Source: Pelotomaculum terephthalicicum JT (lineage in GTDB: Bacteria; Bacillota; Desulfotomaculia; Desulfotomaculales; Pelotomaculaceae). Taken from it: a stretch of 64,000 nucleotides of DNA. Under the pieces are notes generated by a model, which worked only from the letters and a program-made list of their open reading frames with translations, was not told the origin of the DNA and did no database searches. The position numbers and the translations under genes were made by a program. The stretch's first letter is position 1, and each line of letters starts with the position of its first letter. Below are positions 16,376 to 24,962 of the stretch, one piece after another. The DNA is taken from positions 124,001-188,000 of the forward strand of contig NZ_JAKNBL010000002.1 in the NCBI RefSeq assembly GCF_022410535.1. Reading direction: 5' to 3'.

Positions 16376-17632
16376 ATGCAAGGTATCAAAAGGCTTATCA
16401 TGGGTATATTCATTGTTTCCCTGGTATTATTGTCTGTGGCGCCGGCGATGGCCGGAGAGAGCGAAAAAGAAAAAAAGGCCATTCTGCTGGTTACCTTCGG
16501 GACAGGCGTCCAGTCCGCAATGCCGGCATACAACAACCTGGAGCAAGCTGTCAAGGATGCTTTCCCCGGGGTTGAAGTGCGTTGGGCCTACACCTCAAAA
16601 CTCATCAGGGATAAAATAGCCAAGCGGGGCGGACGGATTGTCGACGCTCCCTTCACCGCATTGTCCAAGTTGAGAGCGGAGGGTTACGGGAAAGTTGTGG
16701 TGCAGTCGGACCATATTTTCCCGGGACAGGAATATAGCGATCTCCTGGAGGTCGTCAACAGTTTTCTGACGCTTCAGACGCCGGAGGGTGAATTTGGCCC
16801 CAGGAAAATGTCCCTGGGCAGACCCCTTCTCTATCACCACGCGGACTATGTTGATGCGTCGGAGGCCATCGCTTCCCAGTTTCCCGCCGATACCGCATCG
16901 AACGCCGTGGTCCTGATGGGACACGGCAGCGAACACCCTTCCGCTTCCGCTTACGGGAAGCTTAACGATATTTTGCGGCACGAGTATAAGAATGTGTTTT
17001 TAGGCACGGTGGAAGGCTATCCCAGCCTGGAGGAAGTGAAGAAAGACCTGGCGGCGTCCGGAGTTAAAAGAGCAACCTTGATACCCTTTATGAACATTGC
17101 CGGCGACCATGCCCTGAACGACCTGGACGGCGATGAGGAGGACTCCTGGAAATCCCAGCTGAACAGACTCGGATATGAAACCGATACCCAGCTCAAGGGG
17201 CTTCTGGAGAACAAAGCAATCGTGGATATATTCGTAAAACACCTGGCCGCGGCTATGGCGGAATTGGATGAGAAAAGCCTGAAGGACGCGGAAGTGCGGG
17301 TTAACGGTGAAAAAATTGCCTACAGCGAGCCCCCGCGCGCCGATGGTGATTTGATCATGGCCCAGATGAGACCAACCTTTGAAGCCATGGGCTTTAGTGT
17401 TTCGTGGGATGAAAACGAGGGGGCGGCAGTGGCTGAAAAAAGTGGCCTGACGGTGTCCTTCCGGCCCGGCAGCGGCTATGCGCTGGTAAACGGCGTGGAA
17501 ACCGCGTTGGATGCCGAATGCCAGGCAGCCAACAACGGCTCGACGATGATTCCGCTGTCCTTTTTCAGCAAGCGACTTGGCTATTCGGTTAACTGGGATG
17601 CCGACGGCAACATCAATATATTTAACAAATAA
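16376..17632 (+). CDS. cbiK: Exported CbiK-type cobaltochelatase fused to a copper-amine-oxidase-N domain
   Basis: CbiK inserts cobalt into sirohydrochlorin in anaerobic B12 synthesis. The 418-residue product begins with a classical signal peptide ending VAPAMA-GES (cleavage near residue 26). A class II chelatase domain (about 32-300) retains both metal-site histidines, H183 (MGHGSEH) and H245 (AGDHALND). The C-terminal 110 residues form a Cu_amine_oxidN1-type domain (VRVNGEKIAYSEPPRADG ... MIPLSFFSKRLGYSV). Cytoplasmic CbiK has neither a signal nor this tail; exported CbiK is known in Desulfovibrio. The gene lies under a cobalamin riboswitch and before an ABC importer, pointing to cobalt or tetrapyrrole handling outside the membrane. 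The exact metal and substrate are inferred. Confidence 0.88.
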   Translation: MQGIKRLIMGIFIVSLVLLSVAPAMAGESEKEKKAILLVTFGTGVQSAMPAYNNLEQAVKDAFPGVEVRWAYTSKLIRDKIAKRGGRIVDAPFTALSKLRAEGYGKVVVQSDHIFPGQEYSDLLEVVNSFLTLQTPEGEFGPRKMSLGRPLLYHHADYVDASEAIASQFPADTASNAVVLMGHGSEHPSASAYGKLNDILRHEYKNVFLGTVEGYPSLEEVKKDLAASGVKRATLIPFMNIAGDHALNDLDGDEEDSWKSQLNRLGYETDTQLKGLLENKAIVDIFVKHLAAAMAELDEKSLKDAEVRVNGEKIAYSEPPRADGDLIMAQMRPTFEAMGFSVSWDENEGAAVAEKSGLTVSFRPGSGYALVNGVETALDAECQAANNGSTMIPLSFFSKRLGYSVNWDADGNINIFNK

Positions 17633-17645
17633 ATGAAAGGTTCAA

Positions 17646-18713
17646 ATGCAAAGCAAATTAATTCTGGTCCAACGAAAAAAGGAAAAGCAAAGGCTGCTTG
17701 TCTTACTTGTCCTGGCTGTGCTCCTGACCGCCGGCTGTCTGATCTTTACTGGCTCGGGCGTCATTAAAATACCGCCCTGGGAGATAGCCAGAATCATTTT
17801 TTCATCTTTGACCGCCGACGGCACGGCGCTTGCCGGTTTGGACGATATCCACCGGGCGGTAATACTGGAGATCAGGCTGCCCAGGATCTTGACTGCTGTC
17901 CTGGTGGGGGCCGGTTTGGCCACCGCCGGGGCAGTCTTCCAGGGGCTCCTAATGAACCCCCTGGCCGACCCCTATACCCTCGGCGTATCCACCGGCGCGG
18001 CTTTCGGGGCCGCTCTGGCCATATTCTTCGGCATCTTCCTGCCCGGCGGCTTGGGTATGCTGACAGTGCCCCTGTTTGCCCTGGCAGGGGCTCTTCTGGC
18101 TCTGGGAGCCGTATACGGGCTCGCCCTGGTTAACGGCACCCTGGCGGTCACCAACCTGATCCTTGCGGGGGTTATTGTCAGCGCCATACTTTCTGCGGCC
18201 ATCAGTTTTCTGAAGAGTATGGCCGGCGAAGGAGTCGGCTCAATTGTCTTCTGGCTGATGGGAAGCTTTGCCTCCCGGGGCTGGCATCACGTTTTTTTAT
18301 GCCTGCTCCCGGTCTTGGCCGGCCTTTTGATCTGCTGCTATTACGCCGACGACCTCAATGTCCTGAGCCTGGGGAGCAATGCGGCCAGACAATTGGGGGT
18401 CGATGACGGCAAAGTCATTACCATCCTCCTGGTCACTTGCTCTTTGATTACCGCAGCCTGCGTTTCGGTTTCCGGCATCGTCGGCTTTGTGGGGCTGATC
18501 GTCCCTCACCTGATGCGTATGCTGGTGGGGCCTGATCACCGGATCCTGATCCCGGTATCAGCGGTGGGAGGGGCCCTGTTGCTAAGCGGAGCGGATACCA
18601 TCGCCAGAAACCTGCTGGCCACGGAAATCCCGGTGGGGGTCCTGACCACCCTGCTCGGCGGGCCATTTTTCTGCTATATTTTCAAAATGAGGGCAAAAAG
18701 CCAGATGTTTTAG
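17646..18713 (+). CDS. btuC: FecCD/BtuC-type ABC transporter permease
   Basis: A 355-residue polytopic permease of the FecCD family, which imports vitamin B12, heme or siderophores. Family landmarks include LPRILTAVLVGAGLATAGAVFQ, LMNPLADPYTLGVSTGAA and the late GFVGLIVPHLMRM motif that contacts the ATPase. ATG 17646 lies 13 bases after the cbiK-like gene. The riboswitch context favours a corrinoid or a cobalt-tetrapyrrole as substrate, hence the btuC label, but siderophore import cannot be excluded from sequence. Confidence 0.85.
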   Translation: MQSKLILVQRKKEKQRLLVLLVLAVLLTAGCLIFTGSGVIKIPPWEIARIIFSSLTADGTALAGLDDIHRAVILEIRLPRILTAVLVGAGLATAGAVFQGLLMNPLADPYTLGVSTGAAFGAALAIFFGIFLPGGLGMLTVPLFALAGALLALGAVYGLALVNGTLAVTNLILAGVIVSAILSAAISFLKSMAGEGVGSIVFWLMGSFASRGWHHVFLCLLPVLAGLLICCYYADDLNVLSLGSNAARQLGVDDGKVITILLVTCSLITAACVSVSGIVGFVGLIVPHLMRMLVGPDHRILIPVSAVGGALLLSGADTIARNLLATEIPVGVLTTLLGGPFFCYIFKMRAKSQMF

Positions 18714-18722
18714 GAGGACACT

Positions 18723-19517
18723 TTGGAAAAAACGGTGCTGATCAAGACCGACAACTTGACTTTGTGTTACGGAAAGCACCCCGCCCTGCAGACAGTCAGC
18801 CTGGACATCCGGGAAGGGGGCTTTTACGGCGTGCTCGGGCCCAACGGCAGCGGCAAGACCACCCTGATCAACGTTATGTGCGGGGTGCTGAAGCCTTCCG
18901 CCGGACGTGTCTTTTGGCAGGGCAGGGAGCTGCGGTTTTACCGCCGCCGGCATATTGCCCGCAGTTTCGCCGTTGTGCCCCAGGACTGCTCCATCAACTT
19001 TCCCTTTACCGTGCTGGAAGTTGTCATGATGGGGCGCAAACCCCACCTGGGCCGGCTGGGCAGGCTTACTGACGAAGACCTGGGGATTGTTTACAGCTGT
19101 ATGGAACATTGCGGGGTTTTGGACTATGCCGAAAAGGCCGTTACCAGCCTGAGCGGCGGGGAGCGCCAGCGGGTGATTCTGGCCCGCGCCCTGGCCCAGA
19201 CGCCGCAAGTGCTGTTTTTGGATGAGGCTACGTCAAATCTGGACATTTCCCACAAGATAGATTTGCTTAAACTGATTAAAAGGTTGAACACGAGGCAAGG
19301 CGTGACGGTCATTGCCGCGCTGCACGATTTGAACCTTGCCGGGATGTTCTGCGATTATTTTATATACATGGAAAAAGGGCAGGTAGCTTGCGAAGGTCCC
19401 GGAGACCTTGTTTTTAACGAAAAAGTGATCAAGCAGATTTTTAATGTGCAAGTGGAGATAGACAAACATCCGGTTACCGGCAAGTATCATTTAACTTTGC
19501 TGCCCGATTCGGGATGA
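18723..19517 (+). CDS. btuD: ABC transporter ATP-binding protein (BtuD/FepC type)
   Basis: A 264-residue ATPase with Walker A GPNGSGKTT (about residues 40-48), the signature LSGGERQRV, Walker B VLFLDEATSNLD and a switch histidine in ALHDLN. It powers the adjacent FecCD permease. The start is TTG 18723 behind TTAGGAGGACAC, nine bases after the permease gene, so the three importer genes form one operon. The E-to-D or other substitutions that mark inactive ATPases are not seen. Confidence 0.9.
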   Translation: MEKTVLIKTDNLTLCYGKHPALQTVSLDIREGGFYGVLGPNGSGKTTLINVMCGVLKPSAGRVFWQGRELRFYRRRHIARSFAVVPQDCSINFPFTVLEVVMMGRKPHLGRLGRLTDEDLGIVYSCMEHCGVLDYAEKAVTSLSGGERQRVILARALAQTPQVLFLDEATSNLDISHKIDLLKLIKRLNTRQGVTVIAALHDLNLAGMFCDYFIYMEKGQVACEGPGDLVFNEKVIKQIFNVQVEIDKHPVTGKYHLTLLPDSG

Positions 19518-19531
19518 AAGGAGAAAGATGA

Positions 19532-20482
19532 ATGAAGAGATCCGGAATGATGTTTATTTTTTTTATCATTACCCTGAGTGCCGCATTGGCCGGATGCGGC
19601 CAAACCCGGACTGCTCCGGCGCCCGACAACCTGGTGGTGGTGGACGACCTGGGCAAGGAGGTCAGGTTGGAGGAACCGGCCCGGAGGATCATCTCGCTTT
19701 ACGCCGCGCATACGGAGAATCTCTTTTCCCTCGGGCTGGACGAAGAGATTATCGGGGTGTCCGACAGCGAGACCTACCCGCCGGCCGCCCTGGCAAAACC
19801 CTCCTACAGCTTCCGGGAAGACGCTGAAAAGATCATAGCGGCCGGGCCGGACTTGGTGCTTGCCAGGACTTTCATAGCCAACAATTACCCGGATTTTATA
19901 GCAAAATTGGAGATGGCCGGTATTCCCGTCGCGGTTCTGTACCCGGAGAACATTGATCAATTTCTTCTGTACCTGCAAAAACTGGGTCGGCTGACCGGTA
20001 AGGAGCAAGAAGCCGCTGGGCTGGCAGCCGAATTCAACAGCCGCCTAAAGACGGTTGAGGAATTAGTGGCCGGGGTACCCTGGCAGGAGCGAAAAAAAGT
20101 GTTCTTTGAGACGACCAAGGACATAACCACCTGCACGCCGGATTCCAATGCCGCTTTTGTCCTGGAAAAGGCCGGCGCCGTCAACGTGGCGGCGGACGCG
20201 CCCGCGGTTAAACAGGGCAGCACCATAGCCTCCTATGGTCAGGAACGGCTTCTCGCCAGTGCCCGGGATATTGACGTGTACATTGCGCAAAAAGGTGAAA
20301 TGAACAAGGTCAGGGAGGAAGAAATATACCTGCGGCCCGGTTACCAGGTCATCAAGGCCGTCCGGGAACATCAGGTTTACCTGGTAGACGAAGCGGTGGT
20401 ATCACGCCCCACCATGCGGTTATTGGACGGCATTACCGCGCTCGGACGGATCCTGTATCCGGATTGCTTTAAAAATATATAA
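19532..20482 (+). CDS. btuF: Substrate-binding lipoprotein (BtuF/FepB type)
   Basis: A 316-residue extracellular binding protein. A lipoprotein signal with lipobox LAGC (Cys near residue 22) anchors it to the membrane. The Peripla_BP_2 fold is shown by VVDDLGKEVRLEEPARRIISL, by the GPDLVLA segment, and by a C-terminal PTMRLLDGITALGRILYPD. It delivers ligand to the FecCD permease encoded two genes upstream. This is the last gene of the riboswitch-controlled operon; no strong terminator was recognised after it. Confidence 0.87.
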   Translation: MKRSGMMFIFFIITLSAALAGCGQTRTAPAPDNLVVVDDLGKEVRLEEPARRIISLYAAHTENLFSLGLDEEIIGVSDSETYPPAALAKPSYSFREDAEKIIAAGPDLVLARTFIANNYPDFIAKLEMAGIPVAVLYPENIDQFLLYLQKLGRLTGKEQEAAGLAAEFNSRLKTVEELVAGVPWQERKKVFFETTKDITTCTPDSNAAFVLEKAGAVNVAADAPAVKQGSTIASYGQERLLASARDIDVYIAQKGEMNKVREEEIYLRPGYQVIKAVREHQVYLVDEAVVSRPTMRLLDGITALGRILYPDCFKNI

Positions 20483-20619
20483 ATCTGAATACTGAATATT
20501 ACCAAATCGGAACATATTGCAAAAGATCGGCGTAGAAAACAGGGCCGGTCTGTTAAATAGCGCCACGTATTTGACATAACATTATTGAGTTAATTAATAA
20601 TGAATAATTAATATAAATA

Positions 20620-20647
20620 AAGGACTTCCTCAATGGGGGAAGTCCTT
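20620..20647. other. Strong hairpin upstream of lepA
   Basis: AAGGACTTCC (20620-20629) pairs with GGAAGTCCTT (20638-20647). On the + strand it lacks a U tract; on the - strand it runs into AT-rich sequence, and there is no - strand gene to serve. A TTGACA (20571-20576) with a TAATAA 18 bases on lies just upstream. Confidence 0.5.
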
Positions 20648-20652
20648 GGTAA

Positions 20653-20681
20653 TTGCCGCCCATTTCCGCCGGTGATATAAT
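20653..20681 (+). promoter_or_regulatory. Predicted sigma-A promoter of lepA
   Basis: TTGCCG (20653-20658), a 17-bp spacer and a consensus TATAAT (20676-20681), about 35 bases before the TTG start. Confidence 0.65.
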
Positions 20682-20716
20682 AATATAGTTGTGCTTGAAA
20701 TAAGGAGTGAAGTTTT

Positions 20717-22525
20717 TTGATAGAGTGGGAAAAAGATAGAATCCGTAATTTCTGCATAATTGCTCATATTGACCACGGCAAGTCCACCTTGGCGGACAGG
20801 CTGCTGGAATATACCGGCGCCTTGAGCGAGCGGGAGATGACCAACCAGGTGCTGGACCAGATGGACCTGGAGCGGGAGCGGGGCATTACCATCAAGATGC
20901 AGGCCGTGCGCTTGAATTACCTGGCCGGGGACGGCCGGGAATACCAGTTGAATCTGATTGACACCCCCGGCCACGTGGACTTCTCCTACGAGGTGTCCCG
21001 CAGTCTGGCCGCCTGTGAAGGCGCGCTGCTGGTGGTGGACGCGGCCCAGGGAATCGAAGCCCAGACGCTGGCCAATGTTTACCTGGCCATGGATCACAAC
21101 CTGGAAATAATCCCTGTCATTAATAAAATTGACCTGCCCGGCGCGGACCCGGAAAGAGTGAAGCAGGAAATCGAAGATGTGATCGGTCTGGATGCTTCGG
21201 ACTGCATATTGGCTTCCGCTAAAAGCGGGACCGGTGTTAGGGATATTCTTGAACAAATTGTGGCTAAAATACCCCCGCCCGGTGGTCAGACCGGGGCTTC
21301 CTTAAAGGCGCTGGTTTTCGATTCCCACTACGATCCCTATAAGGGAGTTATCGCCTATATTCGCGTCATGGAGGGCATAGTAACTAAGGGTATGCAGATT
21401 AAGATGATGGCTACCGGCAGGGAGTTTGAGGTGAGTGAAACGGGAATATTCCGCCCCACTCTCCTCTCTGTCGGTGAACTGCGCACCGGCGAGGTGGGTT
21501 TTATCGCTGCCGGCATAAAAAACGTCAAGGACTGCCGGGTAGGGGACACGGTTACGGACGCCCGGCGCCCGGCTGCGGTGCCGCTGCCCGGCTACCGCAA
21601 GGTCACCCCGATGGTTTACTGTGGCTTATACCCCGTGGACAACATACAATATGACGATCTGAAAGACGCGCTGGAAAAGCTCAAGCTAAACGATGCTTCC
21701 TTGCTATATGAACCGGAGACTTCCGAGGCGTTGGGTTTCGGCTTTCGCTGCGGCTTTCTGGGCCTGTTGCACATGGAGATTATCCAGGAGCGGCTTGAGC
21801 GCGAGTACGGCCTGAACTTGATTACCACCGCACCGAACGTCGTTTACCGGGTTACCACCACTGCCGGGGAAGTAATGGAAATCGACAACCCCAGCAAAAT
21901 GCCGCCGGCCGGCAAAGTGGAAATAATTGAGGAACCTTTTGTCAAGGCGCTCATCATGTGTCCGAAAGATTATGTGGGCGCGGTGATGGAATTGTGCCAG
22001 GAGCGGCGCGGCACTTTCGCCGACATGGAATATATGAGCGCCGGCCGGGTCATTTTGACTTATAACCTGCCGCTCAGTGAGATTATTTTTGATTTCTTCG
22101 ATCAACTCAAGTCGCGGACAAGGGGCTACGCCTCGCTTGATTACGAGTTGTCCGGGTATAAGGAATCAAACCTGGTTAAGCTGGATATCATGATTGCCGG
22201 TGAAGTGCTTGACGCTCTTTCTGTAATCATTCACGATGATAAGGCTTATTACCGGGGCCGTCAGCTGGTGGAAAAACTGCGGGGGCTGATTCCGCGCCAC
22301 CTCTTTGAAGTCCCGATTCAAGCCACCATCGGCAACCGTATTATCGCCCGGGAAACAGTGAAAGCGGTGCGTAAGAATGTGCTGGCCAAGTGCTACGGCG
22401 GAGACATCACCCGCAAACGCAAGCTGCTGGAGAAACAAAAAGAAGGCAAAAAGCGGATGAAGCAGGTTGGCAATGTCGAAATACCGCAGGAGGCCTTTAT
22501 GGCGGTCTTAAGCATTGAAAAGTAG
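20717..22525 (+). CDS. lepA: Elongation factor 4 (LepA)
   Basis: LepA is a ribosome-associated GTPase related to EF-G. The 602-residue product has G1 AHIDHGKST (near residue 17), the switch II block DTPGHVDF, the G4 motif NKIDLP, and the LepA-specific C-terminal domain ending [20 protein letters not shown]. Domain IV of EF-G is absent, as expected. TTG 20717 follows AAGGAGTGA. It leads the lepA-hemW-hrcA series conserved in Firmicutes. Confidence 0.98.
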   Translation: MIEWEKDRIRNFCIIAHIDHGKSTLADRLLEYTGALSEREMTNQVLDQMDLERERGITIKMQAVRLNYLAGDGREYQLNLIDTPGHVDFSYEVSRSLAACEGALLVVDAAQGIEAQTLANVYLAMDHNLEIIPVINKIDLPGADPERVKQEIEDVIGLDASDCILASAKSGTGVRDILEQIVAKIPPPGGQTGASLKALVFDSHYDPYKGVIAYIRVMEGIVTKGMQIKMMATGREFEVSETGIFRPTLLSVGELRTGEVGFIAAGIKNVKDCRVGDTVTDARRPAAVPLPGYRKVTPMVYCGLYPVDNIQYDDLKDALEKLKLNDASLLYEPETSEALGFGFRCGFLGLLHMEIIQERLEREYGLNLITTAPNVVYRVTTTAGEVMEIDNPSKMPPAGKVEIIEEPFVKALIMCPKDYVGAVMELCQERRGTFADMEYMSAGRVILTYNLPLSEIIFDFFDQLKSRTRGYASLDYELSGYKESNLVKLDIMIAGEVLDALSVIIHDDKAYYRGRQLVEKLRGLIPRHLFEVPIQATIGNRIIARETVKAVRKNVLAKCYGGDITRKRKLLEKQKEGKKRMKQVGNVEIPQEAFMAVLSIEK

Positions 22526-22615
22526 TCAGGAGTTAGGAGCCAGGATTCAGAATAAAAAAATGGTTTACTGTCCCGAATTATTCTGAATTCTGACTCCTGA
22601 ATTCTGACTTCTGAA
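22526..22615. repeat. Intergenic facing-arm repeat, copy b
   Basis: The left arm TCAGGAGTTAGGAGCCAGG begins on the base after the lepA stop codon. It faces a right arm, TTCTGAATTCTGACTCCTGA followed by ATTCTGACTTCTGAAC. The two can fold into one long hairpin. Confidence 0.65.
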
Positions 22616-22635
22616 CGACTAGAGGTGTCCGGACA

Positions 22636-23784
22636 ATGACCCTTGGTTTATATATCCATGTTCCGTTTTGTGTTAGAAAGTGCCGTTATTGCGATTTTAT
22701 TTCTTATCCTTATACGAAAGGGGCAGCCGGAATCTACCTGGATTCTTTGTTTAAGGAGATAGAAATGTATGGCGGTATTTTACCGGAACATGATAAAATA
22801 CTCACCAGTGTTTTTATCGGCGGCGGGACACCTACCTGCCTGCCGGTTGAAAAATTGCTTTCCGTGTTGGAAAAGGTAAATAAAAATTTCCACTTGCCGC
22901 CGGGGTGTGAGATAACTGTGGAGGCTAATCCGGGAACGGTTGGCCGCAGGTCCCTGGCGCTGCTGCGGAAGGGTGGGGTGAACAGGCTCAGCCTGGGGGT
23001 GCAGGCTTTTCAGGATAACATATTGGCGGTGCTGGGGCGTGTCCATACCGCCGCCGAAGCCGCCGGGGCTGTCCGCGCGGCCAGGGAGGCCGGGTTTGAA
23101 AACCTGAATCTGGACCTGATCTACGGAATTCCGGGTCAAACCGGAGAAGACTGGTTGGAATCACTGGACCAGGCTACTGCTCTAGGCCCGGAGCACATAG
23201 CGGCCTACGGGCTTCAGCTGGAGGCGGGAACACCTCTGGAACAGGCGGTGTCCAGCGGCGGGCTTGAGCCTTGTTCTGAAGATCTGGAACTGTTCATGTA
23301 TCAGACGGCAATTGATTATTTGACCGGGCGGGACTATGTTCATTATGAGATTTCCAATTTTGCCCGGTCCGGACGGGAGTCGGTTCACAATCTGAACTAT
23401 TGGCTTAATCAGTCTTACCTGGGCATCGGTCCGGCCGCGCATTCTTACCTGCAAGGTGAACGTTTCGCCAATGATTCCACTATAAAGGGCTACGCCGGCA
23501 GTCTTGCCCAGGGGAAATTGCCGGTGGCAGCAAGAGATGCCGCAATCGTCCGGCATGAGATGGCCGAGACCATGTTTCTGGGCTTGCGGCTGCTCAAGGG
23601 AGTTCACCTGGAAGCTTTTTACCACCGCTTCGGCCGGCGGGCGGAGGATATTTACCGGGTGGAAATAACTTCTTTGCGGGAAGCCGGACTGGTGGAGCTC
23701 GCGGACGGATACCTGCGCCTCACTGCAAAAGGCCTGCCGCTCGGTAATGAAGTTTTTAAAGAATTTGTATGCAGCCATTATTAG
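22636..23784 (+). CDS. hemW: Heme chaperone HemW (radical SAM, HemN-like)
   Basis: HemW delivers heme to client proteins and is often mis-annotated as coproporphyrinogen oxidase. The 382-residue product carries the radical SAM cluster motif C12-x3-C16-x2-C19 (HVPFCVRKCRYCDF), an FIGGGTPT segment and a C-terminal HemN-like domain. It lacks the additional cysteine after the CxxxCxxC motif that marks true HemN, which favours the chaperone. Start is ATG 22636 behind AGAGGTG, in the standard place between lepA and hrcA. Confidence 0.92.
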   Translation: MTLGLYIHVPFCVRKCRYCDFISYPYTKGAAGIYLDSLFKEIEMYGGILPEHDKILTSVFIGGGTPTCLPVEKLLSVLEKVNKNFHLPPGCEITVEANPGTVGRRSLALLRKGGVNRLSLGVQAFQDNILAVLGRVHTAAEAAGAVRAAREAGFENLNLDLIYGIPGQTGEDWLESLDQATALGPEHIAAYGLQLEAGTPLEQAVSSGGLEPCSEDLELFMYQTAIDYLTGRDYVHYEISNFARSGRESVHNLNYWLNQSYLGIGPAAHSYLQGERFANDSTIKGYAGSLAQGKLPVAARDAAIVRHEMAETMFLGLRLLKGVHLEAFYHRFGRRAEDIYRVEITSLREAGLVELADGYLRLTAKGLPLGNEVFKEFVCSHY

Positions 23785-23815
23785 TAAAATATTTGCATAC
23801 TTTTCACCAATTCCC

Positions 23816-23844
23816 TTGACAATTCGTTATAGTAGTGCTATTTT
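23816..23844 (+). promoter_or_regulatory. Predicted promoter of the hrcA heat-shock operon
   Basis: TTGACA (23816-23821), a 17-bp spacer and TATTTT (23839-23844), just upstream of the CIRCE operator. Confidence 0.75.
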
Positions 23845-23858
23845 TTATTTAGAGGTTT

Positions 23859-23885
23859 TTAGCACTCAATAACGTAGAGTGCTAA
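23859..23885 (+). promoter_or_regulatory. CIRCE operator (HrcA-binding site)
   Basis: A perfect match to the CIRCE consensus: TTAGCACTC (23859-23867), nine bases, GAGTGCTAA (23877-23885). It lies between the promoter and the hrcA ribosome-binding site, so HrcA should repress the whole operon, including the chaperonin gene, until heat stress. Confidence 0.98.
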
Positions 23886-23908
23886 CAAGAAGGAGGTCCG
23901 GCAAAGTA

Positions 23909-24949
23909 ATGGAAGACCGTAAGCAAAAGGTACTGTTAGCTGTCGTTCACGACTACATTGCCACCGCTGAGCCAGTCGGTTCCCGGACCATCGCCAAAAA
24001 ATACAAGCTGGGGGTAAGCCCGGCTACAATACGCAATGAAATGGCAGACCTGGAGGATCAGGGGTTTATCGAACAGCCTTACACCTCGGCCGGCCGTATT
24101 CCGTCGGAACTCGGCTACCGTTATTATGTTGACTTTTTAATGAGAAAGCAGGAATTATCGAAGGAAGAAGAAGAGTTAATCAGGCGGGAATATAGAGCCA
24201 AGGTGAGAGATGTCGGGCAGGTGATTCATAAAACAGGCCTGCTTCTCTCCCAATTGACTCATTATACCGCGATGGTGCTGACGCCGCGCATTGGCATCAG
24301 CAGTCTGAAACATGTCCAGATTGTATATATGCATCAGTCCCGGGCCATGGTAATCGCCGTTATGGATAACGGCGCTGTTCAGCACAGGATGATCGAGATA
24401 CCGGAGAGCATCACCGCTTTGGACATGGAAACGATATCCAGGGTGCTGAACGACAAGCTTCAAGGTCTTACCATGAAAAGCATTAAATTGAATCTAATTA
24501 AGGAAATTTATTCCGAACTCGCCAGGCATAAAAATGTTCTGGACATGGTCATGGAATTAATCCAAGATAGCCTGACGCTTGAAGTCGAGGATAAAATATA
24601 CCTCGGCGGGGTATTTAATATGTTAAATCAGCCTGAATTCCACAACGTGGAAAAGATTAAGACCATGCTGAGCATCATGGAACAAGAGAAACTTCTTTGC
24701 AATATCCTGGAAGGCGGGGGCGAGGATGAGGGTGTGACTGTGCGGATCGGCGGGGAAATCGACCAGTGGGATATGAAGGAGTGCAGCATGATTACCGCCC
24801 CTTACACTGTGCGTGGCCGCAAGATGGGTTCTCTTGGAGTGCTGGGACCCACCAGGATGGAATACGCCAAAGTGGTAAGTGTCGTTGATTATTTGACAAA
24901 ATACCTTTCCCGGACTCTGGAGCGGATGATCCAGGGCGTGCGAAAGTGA
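23909..24949 (+). CDS. hrcA: Heat-inducible transcription repressor HrcA
   Basis: HrcA binds CIRCE and represses chaperone genes. The 346-residue product has an N-terminal winged helix (GVSPATIRNEMADLEDQGFI) followed by the GAF-like HrcA domain. ATG 23909 is preferred over GTG 23879, which lies inside the CIRCE element, because AAGGAGG sits at 23890-23896. The gene is directly downstream of its own operator and so is autoregulated. Confidence 0.97.
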   Translation: MEDRKQKVLLAVVHDYIATAEPVGSRTIAKKYKLGVSPATIRNEMADLEDQGFIEQPYTSAGRIPSELGYRYYVDFLMRKQELSKEEEELIRREYRAKVRDVGQVIHKTGLLLSQLTHYTAMVLTPRIGISSLKHVQIVYMHQSRAMVIAVMDNGAVQHRMIEIPESITALDMETISRVLNDKLQGLTMKSIKLNLIKEIYSELARHKNVLDMVMELIQDSLTLEVEDKIYLGGVFNMLNQPEFHNVEKIKTMLSIMEQEKLLCNILEGGGEDEGVTVRIGGEIDQWDMKECSMITAPYTVRGRKMGSLGVLGPTRMEYAKVVSVVDYLTKYLSRTLERMIQGVRK

Positions 24950-24962
24950 GGGGGAACCCTGT

